Below are positions 8,768-16,760 of a stretch of 42,000 nucleotides of DNA, in pieces. The stretch comes from Planctomycetaceae bacterium (GTDB lineage: Bacteria; Planctomycetota; Planctomycetia; Planctomycetales; Planctomycetaceae), in contig PBOU01000011.1 of NCBI GenBank assembly GCA_002724415.1, positions 1-42,000 on the forward strand, read 5' to 3'. Each line of letters opens with the position of its first letter. Position 1 is the stretch's first letter. A model generated the notes under the pieces. The model worked only from the letters and a program-made list of their open reading frames with translations, made no database searches and had not been told where the DNA came from. The translations under genes were made by a program, and so were the position numbers.

Positions 8768-10450
8768 CTAGATTTCCTCGCTCATTGCTTCCATGATGTT
8801 GACGCCGTGATCTCGCACAGCACGATAAGCGGCGAGTGATGACGTGAACGCGAGATTCACGAATGGCTCGACCTTGTTTTTGCTCAGTTCACTGATGTGC
8901 TTGTTGCGAAGTGTCTTAACCTGCCCGGCGATCTCGGTTGCCAACGAAGCTGCGCTGGGATCGAGTTCCGTTTGCCGATCCTCGTAGGTGTTGAAAACAA
9001 GATCCAGGTACTGGGCGACCGAATCGTGCAAAGAGCCGAGTTCCGCTCGTTGAATCTCGTCAAACTGAAACCCCTGGTTTCCGAGCCGGAGTTGGAATTT
9101 CTGGACGCTGGCAAGGCAATCGCTTATGGACTCGTATTCGTCAGCCATCCGCAATTGCTCACGCCCCTCTTCGATCACCCGGTGCGGCACGTTGCCGGAC
9201 AGTAGGTTCGTCATGAAGGTGACAAACTCGTCCTGTATGGTGTCGAGATCCTCTTCCAACTGAAACAGATTTTTTACACGTTTCGGATCGGGGTCATCTT
9301 CGCCAAGTGACGCCTTCAACCAATCCATCATTTTCCTGCAGCCCTCTGCCATTCGCAGCAGTTCCACACGCGATTGTTCGATGCCAACCACCGGTGTCTC
9401 GAGCATGCGGACGTCGAGATTTGTCAGGCGATGTTTTTCCTTGGCCCTTCGTTCCGGCACGATTCGTGCAAGAACGCGTGCCGCCACATGGGCAATCGGC
9501 AAAAACAGCAGCGTGTTGACGACGTTGAAGATCGAGTGAGTTGCCGCAATGGCTGCAGTGATCTGTGGAAAAGTTTTGATTCCTTCTTCGTCGATGACCG
9601 CCTGAGTCACGTCGGCGCTGATCGCCCAGGGGACAAATTTCACGTACTGAAAGAAAATGATGCTTATCCAGGAGACGCCAATCAGGTTGAACAACCCGTG
9701 AAAGTATGCAGCACGGCGTGCATTGGTGTTCGCTCCGATGGATGCCAGCAGTGCAGTAATTGTCGTGCCGATGTTCTCACCCAGAACGAGTGCGGCGGCA
9801 GTTGGATAGTTGATGACGCCGGTGAGCGCCAGCGCGATCGTGATTCCCAGCGTCGCAGAGGAAGACTGAACCATGACGGTCAGCACGCATCCAGCCAGCA
9901 TGCATTGAAGCATGCCGAGAACCGTGTCGGCGCTGAATCGGCCAAACCATGCTTCAAAGGCTGGCAAATCCTTGATGTACGCACAGGCATCCTTCATCAA
10001 CTCCAGTCCGAAGAACACCATCCCCATGCCCATGATGGCCATCGCGATATAACGGACACGATCCCCCTTGGCGAACAAGTAAACGAATGCTGCCAGGCCA
10101 AGGATCGGTAGCCCGTATTTGCCGATCTTGAGAACGAGAATCCAGCCGGTGATCGTGGTCCCGATATTGGAACCCATGATCACACCGATCGCCTGCATCA
10201 ACGTCATCAATCCACTGTTGACGAACCCAACCACCATGACCGTGGTGATCGAACTGGACTGGACCAGGCAGGTGACAGCCAGGCCCACAATGGCGGCCAA
10301 CACGCGGTTGTTGGTGGCCATGCCAATCATGCGTCGCAGGCCAGTACCCGCCACGGCCTGCATCCCCTCGGACATGTATTTCATGCCGAGCAGGAAAATT
10401 CCCAGGCCCCCAATCAGGCCGAAGATCATGCTCAAAACTTCTTCACTCAC
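8768..10450 (-). CDS. Na+/phosphate cotransporter (NptA/PhoU-domain family)
   Basis: This 560-residue membrane protein imports phosphate with sodium, or performs a related anion transport. Two inverted transport repeats are visible. The first carries AVTCLVQSSSITTVMVVGF and GVIMGSNIGTTITGW. The second carries LTVMVQSSSATLGITIALAL and LVLGENIGTTITALLASIG; the QSSS and NIGTT pairs are the family hallmark. After the last helix (about residue 340) comes a soluble helical PhoU-like domain of ~200 residues. The GTG at 10450 was preferred over an ATG at 10495 because AGAGGA lies 6-11 bases before it and the protein then begins SEEVLSMIFGLIGGLGIFLLG. Confidence 0.92.
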   Translation of the reverse strand: MSEEVLSMIFGLIGGLGIFLLGMKYMSEGMQAVAGTGLRRMIGMATNNRVLAAIVGLAVTCLVQSSSITTVMVVGFVNSGLMTLMQAIGVIMGSNIGTTITGWILVLKIGKYGLPILGLAAFVYLFAKGDRVRYIAMAIMGMGMVFFGLELMKDACAYIKDLPAFEAWFGRFSADTVLGMLQCMLAGCVLTVMVQSSSATLGITIALALTGVINYPTAAALVLGENIGTTITALLASIGANTNARRAAYFHGLFNLIGVSWISIIFFQYVKFVPWAISADVTQAVIDEEGIKTFPQITAAIAATHSIFNVVNTLLFLPIAHVAARVLARIVPERRAKEKHRLTNLDVRMLETPVVGIEQSRVELLRMAEGCRKMMDWLKASLGEDDPDPKRVKNLFQLEEDLDTIQDEFVTFMTNLLSGNVPHRVIEEGREQLRMADEYESISDCLASVQKFQLRLGNQGFQFDEIQRAELGSLHDSVAQYLDLVFNTYEDRQTELDPSAASLATEIAGQVKTLRNKHISELSKNKVEPFVNLAFTSSLAAYRAVRDHGVNIMEAMSEEI

Positions 10451-10661
10451 GTTTATTCCTCTTGTCTCACCTTTCCTGGGCGAATCAGTCGTCAAACTCG
10501 GCGTCGGTCCCGGTAACAGTGCTCAACGAGTGACTGAATCGCAGCGTTGCTGTCGATTTGCTGGAGCAGACTCACGCTTGATTGTCTGCGCGAATTGAGC
10601 ATGGGGCAGGTTGCGTCGCCGTTGGCGGCCCGTTCAATGCCCAGAAAAATAGCAGGAGCAA

Positions 10662-10735
10662 CAGGCGAACAAAAGTGTCCGCCCGGGGAACTTTCGACTT
10701 GTTTTTGTCGCGTTCGCCTGGTCGTCCGCGGGCGG
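10662..10735. repeat. Two interleaved perfect inverted repeats downstream of the ExeA-like gene
   Basis: CAGGCGAAC (10662-10670) pairs with GTTCGCCTG (10712-10720), 9 bp. CCGCCCG (10679-10685) pairs with CGGGCGG (10729-10735), 7 bp. The arms alternate B1-A1-B2-A2, the order of a pseudoknot, so both stems could coexist in an RNA. The block begins one base after the minus-strand stop of the ATPase gene. It is not a classical terminator because no uridine run follows. Confidence 0.6.
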
Positions 10736-10736
10736 T

Positions 10737-11915
10737 TTAGTCCCTGTCGGTGTCGGTGTCGGTGTCGGTCGTCCGGGTGGCCGCTCGGCGGAGGCGGGAG
10801 AAAAGTCCCGTGTGTGGCCGGGGGGGCTCGTGGTCGGCATGGGCGGTGTTCGGCTCGGGAAGCACAACGTCATACTCGGTGACCTCGACGGACGTTTTGT
10901 CGGAACCACCTGTGGCGGCGAGGTCCCAGGCGATTTCATCGCTCTTGGTTTGCGGGGTGGTTGTGTCGGGGGGCTGCCGGGAATCGGCACCGACCTCGAC
11001 GGAACAGAATCCGTCGTCGGTCTCTCTCATCTCGACGGAGGGGCGTGGCGGAAGATCGGTGGCCTGGTGTTCACCGGTGTTTCTGGTGGGTTCGTTGAAC
11101 CGCAGCGGGAGGCGTCGCGATTGAGTGAGGGCGTCGAGAACTTCTCCACGCGTGATAGGGGCTGCCGCGGCCCAGGCACCTCGCTGGAGACTGGCGTCAG
11201 CCAGGTGATTCAGACAACGGGGAGATCCGTCGCAGACGATTGCCAGGAGTTCCACAGCCTCGGTGGTCATCACCTGCTCGGGGTCCCCGCCGGCGAAACG
11301 AATTCGGGAGGTGAGGTAATTCTGTGACTCGGCGCGTGTCAACGGTTGCAGGCAGGCCTGTGCGCGGACGCGTTGGTAGAGTCCATCCAGTTTCGGGTCG
11401 GCGAGACGTTCCTCGAGTTCAGATTGGCCGGTCAAGAGGAGTCGGACCAGCGGGCGACCATTCGAATCCAGGTTGGTGAGTCCGCGAAGTTCCTCCAGGA
11501 CGGGGATCGCGAGCCGGTGTGCTTCATCAACGGCCAGCAACACACCATCTTTGTGGTCAGGGAGTCCGAGGATCGCGTCGGCGACAGCGAGTCGCAGGTC
11601 CTGGTCGTCCTGTTGCGTGAATGGGTGCCCTAGCGCGTGGAGGATCGCCTTGTGCAGTTCGCGTGGTTGGTCAAATTGTCCTGTGCGCAGACAAAGTCCG
11701 ACCAATGACGAGGTCAGGTCGCGGGTCATGGCCAGGGTGCAGATTGTCTTTCCGGAACCGGCCGGGCCGGTCAGGACGGCAATGCCCTGGCCGGACGTCA
11801 GGCACCCGGCGAGTTCACCCAACTGGGTGCCGAGATCACCGTAAATGACCAGCGCGGCTGGATCGGGCGAGGCGGGGAACGGGGCGTGGGCGAGTTTGTA
11901 GAATGACTCGTACAT
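10737..11915 (-). CDS. ExeA/GspA-like AAA ATPase
   Basis: The 392-residue protein begins MYESFYKLAHAPFPASPDP, the start typical of the ExeA-like family. It has a Walker A at residues 50-57 (GPAGSGKT), a Walker B (VLLAVDEAH) and a sensor-like LLTGQSELEE. The AAA domain ends near residue 270. The remaining ~120 residues are low complexity, Thr/Asp/Pro-rich, and end in a Thr-Asp repeat. Family members couple ATP hydrolysis to secretion-machinery assembly or act as general P-loop ATPases; in planctomycetes many copies have no assigned partner. It stands alone on the minus strand and lacks the peptidoglycan-binding domain of true ExeA. Confidence 0.85.
   Translation of the reverse strand: MYESFYKLAHAPFPASPDPAALVIYGDLGTQLGELAGCLTSGQGIAVLTGPAGSGKTICTLAMTRDLTSSLVGLCLRTGQFDQPRELHKAILHALGHPFTQQDDQDLRLAVADAILGLPDHKDGVLLAVDEAHRLAIPVLEELRGLTNLDSNGRPLVRLLLTGQSELEERLADPKLDGLYQRVRAQACLQPLTRAESQNYLTSRIRFAGGDPEQVMTTEAVELLAIVCDGSPRCLNHLADASLQRGAWAAAAPITRGEVLDALTQSRRLPLRFNEPTRNTGEHQATDLPPRPSVEMRETDDGFCSVEVGADSRQPPDTTTPQTKSDEIAWDLAATGGSDKTSVEVTEYDVVLPEPNTAHADHEPPRPHTGLFSRLRRAATRTTDTDTDTDRD
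10745..10768. repeat. Hexanucleotide tandem repeat at the 3' end of the ExeA-like gene
   Basis: Four consecutive TGTCGG units (plus strand) encode alternating Thr-Asp at the C-terminus of the ATPase, just before its stop codon. Changes in copy number would remain in frame. Confidence 0.9.
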
Positions 11916-12234
11916 GGCGGGATACGGGTTTCTGTCCGGGGAAAGGACCGAGACGATGGGCTAAACGTCGTCGGACGCGGGAACGTGAAAAATCGTTTGA
12001 CAGCCGGGATACCCAGTTCGCTCTTCGGCCCCCTAGAGGCGATTTCTTGAGAAACTTCATCAGAATCGTCACATCCGGTTCCTGTCGCCTGGTTGCGGTC
12101 CGGGAGTGTTTCCAGAACAATCCGAGACTTCCTCTGGTGTCGTGCCGTGGGTAGAATTCAAAGCGTGACCGGGCCAGTTGGCCCGGAACTGACAATTCCG
12201 CACGGGATGCGGCCCCGAGTGACGGGCCGTTAGC
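11916..12234. other. 319-base divergent intergenic region
   Basis: This region separates the ExeA-like gene (leftward) from phoH (rightward). Short frames within it have no recognisable coding character. It contains a TTGACA at 11997-12002 without a convincing -10 partner, a TAGAAT at 12152-12157, and the palindrome described separately. Otherwise I see nothing definable. Confidence 0.6.
12169..12186. repeat. Perfect 18-bp palindrome upstream of phoH
   Basis: CCGGGCCA and TGGCCCGG are separated by two bases (GT), 48 bases before the phoH start and 11 bases after a TAGAAT hexamer at 12152-12157. It could be a protein operator or a strong 5'-leader hairpin. No T-run follows, so it is not an intrinsic terminator. 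Confidence 0.6.
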
Positions 12235-13230
12235 ATGTCCGAAGCGATCATTCTGTTCGACGATCCCGAGGAGATACGAACACTCCTGGGGGCCCGAGAC
12301 GAGCACCTGCGCCGCGTGCGGGAATCGGTCGGGATCGATGTTGTCTTTCGCGACGACGCGCTCAGGCTCCAGGGTGACTCCGAATCAGTCGACCAGGGCG
12401 TGGCGGTGATCGGTCGACTGCGAGAGTTGATCAACATTGCGGGGGAATTGGGTACCGACGATGTGCTGAAGGTCCTGGGACAGGATGTTGCGGCCAGCCG
12501 GGGCGGCGATGATTCTGCGGTCGACGTGGGAATATCGTCGACGACCGGGGAATTGGGTGATGGCCGGATCGAATTGTTCGAGGCAGCCAAGAACGTCCGA
12601 CCCAAGACCCCGGGACAGGACGTGTATGTCCGGGCCATTCGCCGGAATGACCTGGTGTTTTGCACGGGGCCAGCAGGAAGTGGCAAGACCTATCTCGCTG
12701 TTGCCATGGCTCTGTCGGCTTTGAGATCAGAACAGGTCCGCAAGATCGTGCTGGTCCGTCCAGCCGTCGAGGCGGGGGAAAAACTGGGCTTCTTGCCCGG
12801 TGACGTGACGGCCAAGGTCAATCCTTACTTGCGTCCATTGCTGGATGCCCTCGCCGATATCCTCAGCTACGATCAGGTCAAGCGTTACATGGAGCACGAT
12901 GTCATCGAGATTGTTCCGTTGGCCTTCATGCGAGGCCGTACGCTCAACGAGACATTCATCATTCTCGACGAGGCCCAGAACGCCACCAAAACCCAGATGA
13001 AGATGTTCTTGACCCGGATGGGCCAGGGATCAAAGATCGTCGTGACCGGCGATACCACGCAGGTCGATCTTCCTGATCATCTGGCTGGTGGATTGCCCGA
13101 TGCCGTCAATCGACTGCAGATGATCGACGGGGTTGATGTCGTCAGGTTGCAGGCTCGCGACATCGTGCGTCATCGGCTGGTCACTGAAATCGTCACGGCC
13201 TACACGAAGAACCCATCGAACGGACAATGA
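12235..13230 (+). CDS. phoH: PhoH-family P-loop ATPase (YbeZ type)
   Basis: The 331-residue protein has an N-terminal KH-like RNA-binding region (about residues 1-110), then a helicase-like P-loop domain. Walker A is GPAGSGKT at residues 145-152; LVRPAVEAGEKLGFLPGD and the DExx-type FIILDEAQNAT follow, then the TRMGQGSKIVVTGDTTQVDLP sensor. This is the ybeZ partner of YbeY, implicated in rRNA/RNA metabolism. It is the first gene of a conserved phoH, HD phosphodiesterase, ybeY, CorC cluster, consistent with joint expression. The next gene begins 34 bases downstream. Confidence 0.95.
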   Translation: MSEAIILFDDPEEIRTLLGARDEHLRRVRESVGIDVVFRDDALRLQGDSESVDQGVAVIGRLRELINIAGELGTDDVLKVLGQDVAASRGGDDSAVDVGISSTTGELGDGRIELFEAAKNVRPKTPGQDVYVRAIRRNDLVFCTGPAGSGKTYLAVAMALSALRSEQVRKIVLVRPAVEAGEKLGFLPGDVTAKVNPYLRPLLDALADILSYDQVKRYMEHDVIEIVPLAFMRGRTLNETFIILDEAQNATKTQMKMFLTRMGQGSKIVVTGDTTQVDLPDHLAGGLPDAVNRLQMIDGVDVVRLQARDIVRHRLVTEIVTAYTKNPSNGQ

Positions 13231-13264
13231 TCCAGGCCAAGGCCTGGACGAGGATCAGTCGAGG

Positions 13265-14911
13265 ATGTCGTGGTTCGGTCACAAGTCGTCACGCACGGTT
13301 CGCGCCGCCGAAATCGGTGGCACCTCCTCGCGGATTGGCTGGCTGCGTCGGACACTGGGTGACCGTGGCGTCCAACTGCGATTGTTGATGTGCCTGGGAG
13401 CCATCGTGGCGATGCTGGTCGTCGTCGAGGGATGGCGGTCGCCGCAAAAATGGCGGGTCGGCGACAGGCCCGTGGCGGGCATTGCCGATCCGGTTTTGCA
13501 GGGGCGTGGTTGGCTGGTGGAGCCTGGCCAGGCAATCGCCCCGGGAACCCTGTCCCGGATTGAATCACTGCACCGGCGACAGGGGGCCTCGCGGACCGCG
13601 TGGCTGGTGCGGGGCACGACGGTGTTTGTCCTGTTGCTGGTGCTGGTGGTGCTCAACGGTGCCTGGTTGGTGCGGACCGAGCCGGAACTGGTGCGGCATG
13701 CGGGCCGGCTGGGAGTCTACCTGGCCAGCATGGTCCTGACCGTTGGGCTCGGGCGATTGCTCTCGCACGATCCCTGGAGAGCCGAGATCATCCCGTTGCT
13801 GGTGACGGTCGTGGTGTTTGCGATCGCCTGGAACCAGGTCGTGGCCATCGTCACTGCGCTGACCCTCTCGCTGTTGTTGACTCTCTCGACCGTCGTTGAC
13901 ATCGGTCACTTCATCGTGCTGTTGTCGGTGTCAGCGACTGCCATCCTGCCTCTCACTCAAGTCTCATCACGGTCGATCCTGATCAAGGTGGGGTTCTGGG
14001 CCGGCGTGGTTTTCGTGCTGGTGGGCTGGGGCACCCTGACGATCACCTCGACGGTTCCGGTCGGGCAATCCTGGGACGTGGCGGTGTTGTGGCCTGCGGG
14101 GCGAGGTTTTCTGTGGTGCCTGGTGGCAGGATATCTGGTCGCGGGAAGCCTGCCCTTTATCGAAAGCACCTTCGGGGTTGTGACTGATATCAGCCTGCTG
14201 GAAATGGGCGATGTCTCGCATCCCTTGTTGCAGGAGTTGGTGCAACGAGCTCCGGGCACCTACAACCACTCGATCGTCGTCGGCACCATTGGTGAGGCGG
14301 CAGCCGATCGGATCGGGGCCAACGGGTTGCTGGTGCGAGTGGCGGCCTACTTTCATGACATTGGCAAGATGCTCAAACCCGAGTACTTCATCGAGAACAC
14401 GACAGGGGAAACCCTCAGCCGTCATGAACAGCTGGCGCCGGCGATGAGCACGTTGATCATCATTGGTCATGTCAAGGATGGTGTTGAACTGGCTCGACAG
14501 CACAACTTGCCACAGCCGGTGATCGATTTTATCGAGCAACACCATGGCACGACCCTGGTGGAGTATTTCTTCCACGAGGCGGAACGGCAGGCCGCCGACG
14601 ATCCGGATTACCGCACCGATGCGCTGGAATCGTCTTTCCGTTATCCCGGACCACGTCCCCAGACTCGCGAGGCCGGGGTGATGATGCTGGCCGATGCGGT
14701 CGAGAGCGCCAGCCGGACGGTGTCCGATCCGACTGCCAAGCGGCTGGAAAGCCTGGTGCATCGGGTGACGATCAACCGGTTGCTCGATGGGCAATTCGAG
14801 GAATGCGGGCTGACGCTGAGCGAGCTGCGCAAGATCGAGGAGTCGCTGACAAAATCGCTGATCGGTATCTATCACGGACGAGTCACTTACCCGGAGCAAC
14901 GTACGGCGTGA
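13265..14911 (+). CDS. Membrane HD-domain phosphodiesterase (7TM-HD, PgpH/YqfF-like)
   Basis: This 548-residue membrane protein probably hydrolyses c-di-AMP. One helix at about residues 36-55 is followed by a short external segment and then several membrane helices (about residues 120-310). A cytosolic HD domain has GTYNHSIVVGTIGEAAADRIGAN, the metal site His364-Asp365 in YFHDIGKM, and FIEQHHGTTLVEYF. Those motifs match PgpH, but the protein is ~160 residues shorter than the Bacillus enzyme because the extracellular region is reduced. The start at 13265 follows GAGG closely; an upstream frame overlapping phoH is unlikely. Its stop overlaps the ybeY start (GTGA). Confidence 0.92.
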   Translation: MSWFGHKSSRTVRAAEIGGTSSRIGWLRRTLGDRGVQLRLLMCLGAIVAMLVVVEGWRSPQKWRVGDRPVAGIADPVLQGRGWLVEPGQAIAPGTLSRIESLHRRQGASRTAWLVRGTTVFVLLLVLVVLNGAWLVRTEPELVRHAGRLGVYLASMVLTVGLGRLLSHDPWRAEIIPLLVTVVVFAIAWNQVVAIVTALTLSLLLTLSTVVDIGHFIVLLSVSATAILPLTQVSSRSILIKVGFWAGVVFVLVGWGTLTITSTVPVGQSWDVAVLWPAGRGFLWCLVAGYLVAGSLPFIESTFGVVTDISLLEMGDVSHPLLQELVQRAPGTYNHSIVVGTIGEAAADRIGANGLLVRVAAYFHDIGKMLKPEYFIENTTGETLSRHEQLAPAMSTLIIIGHVKDGVELARQHNLPQPVIDFIEQHHGTTLVEYFFHEAERQAADDPDYRTDALESSFRYPGPRPQTREAGVMMLADAVESASRTVSDPTAKRLESLVHRVTINRLLDGQFEECGLTLSELRKIEESLTKSLIGIYHGRVTYPEQRTA

Positions 14912-15456
14912 ACGCAAGTGACGACAACCACTCTGGAGATGGGCCCGGAGCAGGTGAACTGGCCGAGGGCGGTTGGCTCATCGACGTCGTTGATCGTACC
15001 GGCGAGTGTCCGGTGAGCACCGAGCGTCTGATGGAAGTGGCCGAGGGCGTGTTGAGGAGCGAGGAGGTCCTTGCGGCCGAGGTCAGCGTGGCGATTGTTG
15101 ACGATGTCCAGATGAGCGACCTGCATCTTGAGTTCCTGCAAATCGCCGGTCCAACCGACGTGCTCACGTTCCCACTTTTGGGCGACAGCCTGGTTCCCTG
15201 GCAGGGGCCGATCGACGCGCGGCGTGGGGCGGGGATGCGGATTGGTGGCGAGGTGGTCATCAGTCGTGACACGGCGGTCCGAGTGGCTGGTGAAGTCGGG
15301 AGTCTCCCGTCGGATGAAGTGATCCTGTACCTGGTGCACGGGCTGTTGCATCTGTGTGGCTACGACGATCTCGATGACCTGCAGCGAGACCAGATGCGTC
15401 GTCGCGAGGCCGAGTTGCTGGATGTGCTCGAGGTGGCGGCGAGGGTGGACGGGTGA
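14908..15456 (+). CDS. ybeY: Endoribonuclease YbeY (Asp replaces third metal His)
   Basis: This 182-residue metallo-endoribonuclease is involved in 16S rRNA 3'-end maturation and ribosome quality control. The GTG at 14908 overlaps the preceding stop. Family features are FLQIAGPTDVLTFPL (normally LNxxxRxxDxPTDVLSFP) and IGGEVVISRDTA. The metal motif begins His144, with His148 following, then GYD; the third ligand position, usually His, is Asp154. The N-terminal ~20 residues are extended and polar. Position between PhoH and CorC genes supports the assignment even though the third ligand is changed. Confidence 0.92.
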   Translation: MNASDDNHSGDGPGAGELAEGGWLIDVVDRTGECPVSTERLMEVAEGVLRSEEVLAAEVSVAIVDDVQMSDLHLEFLQIAGPTDVLTFPLLGDSLVPWQGPIDARRGAGMRIGGEVVISRDTAVRVAGEVGSLPSDEVILYLVHGLLHLCGYDDLDDLQRDQMRRREAELLDVLEVAARVDG

Positions 15457-16760
15457 GCGAACAATTCGGCGTGCTGCTGGCAATGTGTGGCCTGGTGGCA
15501 CTGACATCCCTGGCGGACAGCAGCTTGCGGACGTTGTCCCGCAGTCGCCTGGAAGCAGTCTGTTACAGGCGGGGGCGAACCGGATTGTTCGGGACCATTC
15601 TGGCTCGACGGGAACGCGTGCAGTTGGCAGTCACCTGTGCTCACGTCTTGAGCCTGATTCTTGCTGGACAGGTGTGCATCTCCTGGGCCTTGCGTCCCGG
15701 TGAAAGTGCAGGGAATGACTGGTCGCAGGTGGGGCGGCTTGCTGTGGTGGCGGTGGCCCTGCTGCTGACCTCGGTGATGCTGCCGTGGACTGTGGGGCGA
15801 GTGTGGGGGGAGCGGTTTCTTGTCCGCGGCTGGGGGGGACTCTCGGTTTTGACATGGATCCTGGCCCCGGTGTCGGTGGTCGTCGGGCAACTGGACCGCC
15901 TGTGCCATCGCATCGCCGGTCGGCCCGAACCGGTTCCGGGTGACCTGGCCGCATTGAGCGACGAAATTCGCAGCGTGGTCGACGAGGGACAACGAGGTGG
16001 GCTGATCGAAGCGGCAGCCCGGGCGATGATTGATCGCGTGATGGAATTGCATGATGAGGATGCCGCGGCGGTGATGACGCCACGGACCGACATGATCTGC
16101 CTGAGGGTCGATGCGTCGCTTGAGGATGCCCGGCGGCAGTTGCTGGAGGCCGGTCACACCCGTGTGCCGGTGATCGGAGAGACGACCGATGACATCGTCG
16201 GCATCCTGTATGCCAAGGACATTCTCGGACATCTCAAGGTCGACGTCGCCTCTGCCCCTGGAGGTCTGCGCGAGGTCGTGCGAGAACCGTTCTACGTTCC
16301 CGAAACGACCGGGATCGACACCCTCCTGGAGACCTTGAAGCACGAACAGGTCCACCTGGCAATCGTGCTTGACGAATACGGTGGCGTCGCTGGATTGGTG
16401 ACACTGGAAGATATTCTGGAGGAGATCGTTGGGGAGATCGAGGACGAATACGACGTGGGAGGCGGGGACCTGGTGCGGTCAATTGGCCCGGGGATGATCG
16501 AGGTCGACGCACGGGCCCATATCGACGATCTCAATGAGCGTTTCGGGTACGGGATGCCTGAAGACGAGGACTACGACACGCTGGGAGGATTCGTGATCAC
16601 TCGTTTGGGGCGGATCCCGGTACCCGGCGAATCGCTGGATTGGGAGCAATGGCGATTCCACATCGAGGCCGCCGATCAACGGCGTGTCCGGCGATTGCGA
16701 GTGGAGAGCCGGGGTGTCGACTCCCAGGAGTCGGAGACGAACGACCCCGGCCTGGGTTGA
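15453..16760 (+). CDS. HlyC/CorC (CNNM-like) membrane protein with CBS domains
   Basis: The 435-residue protein has three or four N-terminal hydrophobic helices (about residues 5-25, 50-70, 90-110, 125-150). A CBS pair follows, around residues 205-335 (AVMTPRTDMICL, HTRVPVIGETTDDIVGILY, then DEYGGVAGLVTLEDILEEIVGEI). The C-terminal transporter-associated domain ends with GGFVITRLGRIPVPGE. Relatives move or regulate magnesium/cobalt or other divalent ions. The GTG start overlaps the ybeY stop. It ends the four-gene phoH cluster, and its stop codon directly abuts that of the convergent dusB gene. Confidence 0.93.
   Translation: MSEQFGVLLAMCGLVALTSLADSSLRTLSRSRLEAVCYRRGRTGLFGTILARRERVQLAVTCAHVLSLILAGQVCISWALRPGESAGNDWSQVGRLAVVAVALLLTSVMLPWTVGRVWGERFLVRGWGGLSVLTWILAPVSVVVGQLDRLCHRIAGRPEPVPGDLAALSDEIRSVVDEGQRGGLIEAAARAMIDRVMELHDEDAAAVMTPRTDMICLRVDASLEDARRQLLEAGHTRVPVIGETTDDIVGILYAKDILGHLKVDVASAPGGLREVVREPFYVPETTGIDTLLETLKHEQVHLAIVLDEYGGVAGLVTLEDILEEIVGEIEDEYDVGGGDLVRSIGPGMIEVDARAHIDDLNERFGYGMPEDEDYDTLGGFVITRLGRIPVPGESLDWEQWRFHIEAADQRRVRRLRVESRGVDSQESETNDPGLG

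Noticed and set aside
13967-16355. Long minus-strand frames (316 and 331 codons) opposite the HD protein and CorC genes
   Set aside because: The opposite strand carries clear HD and CBS motifs; these frames look like His/Gln-rich translated noise.
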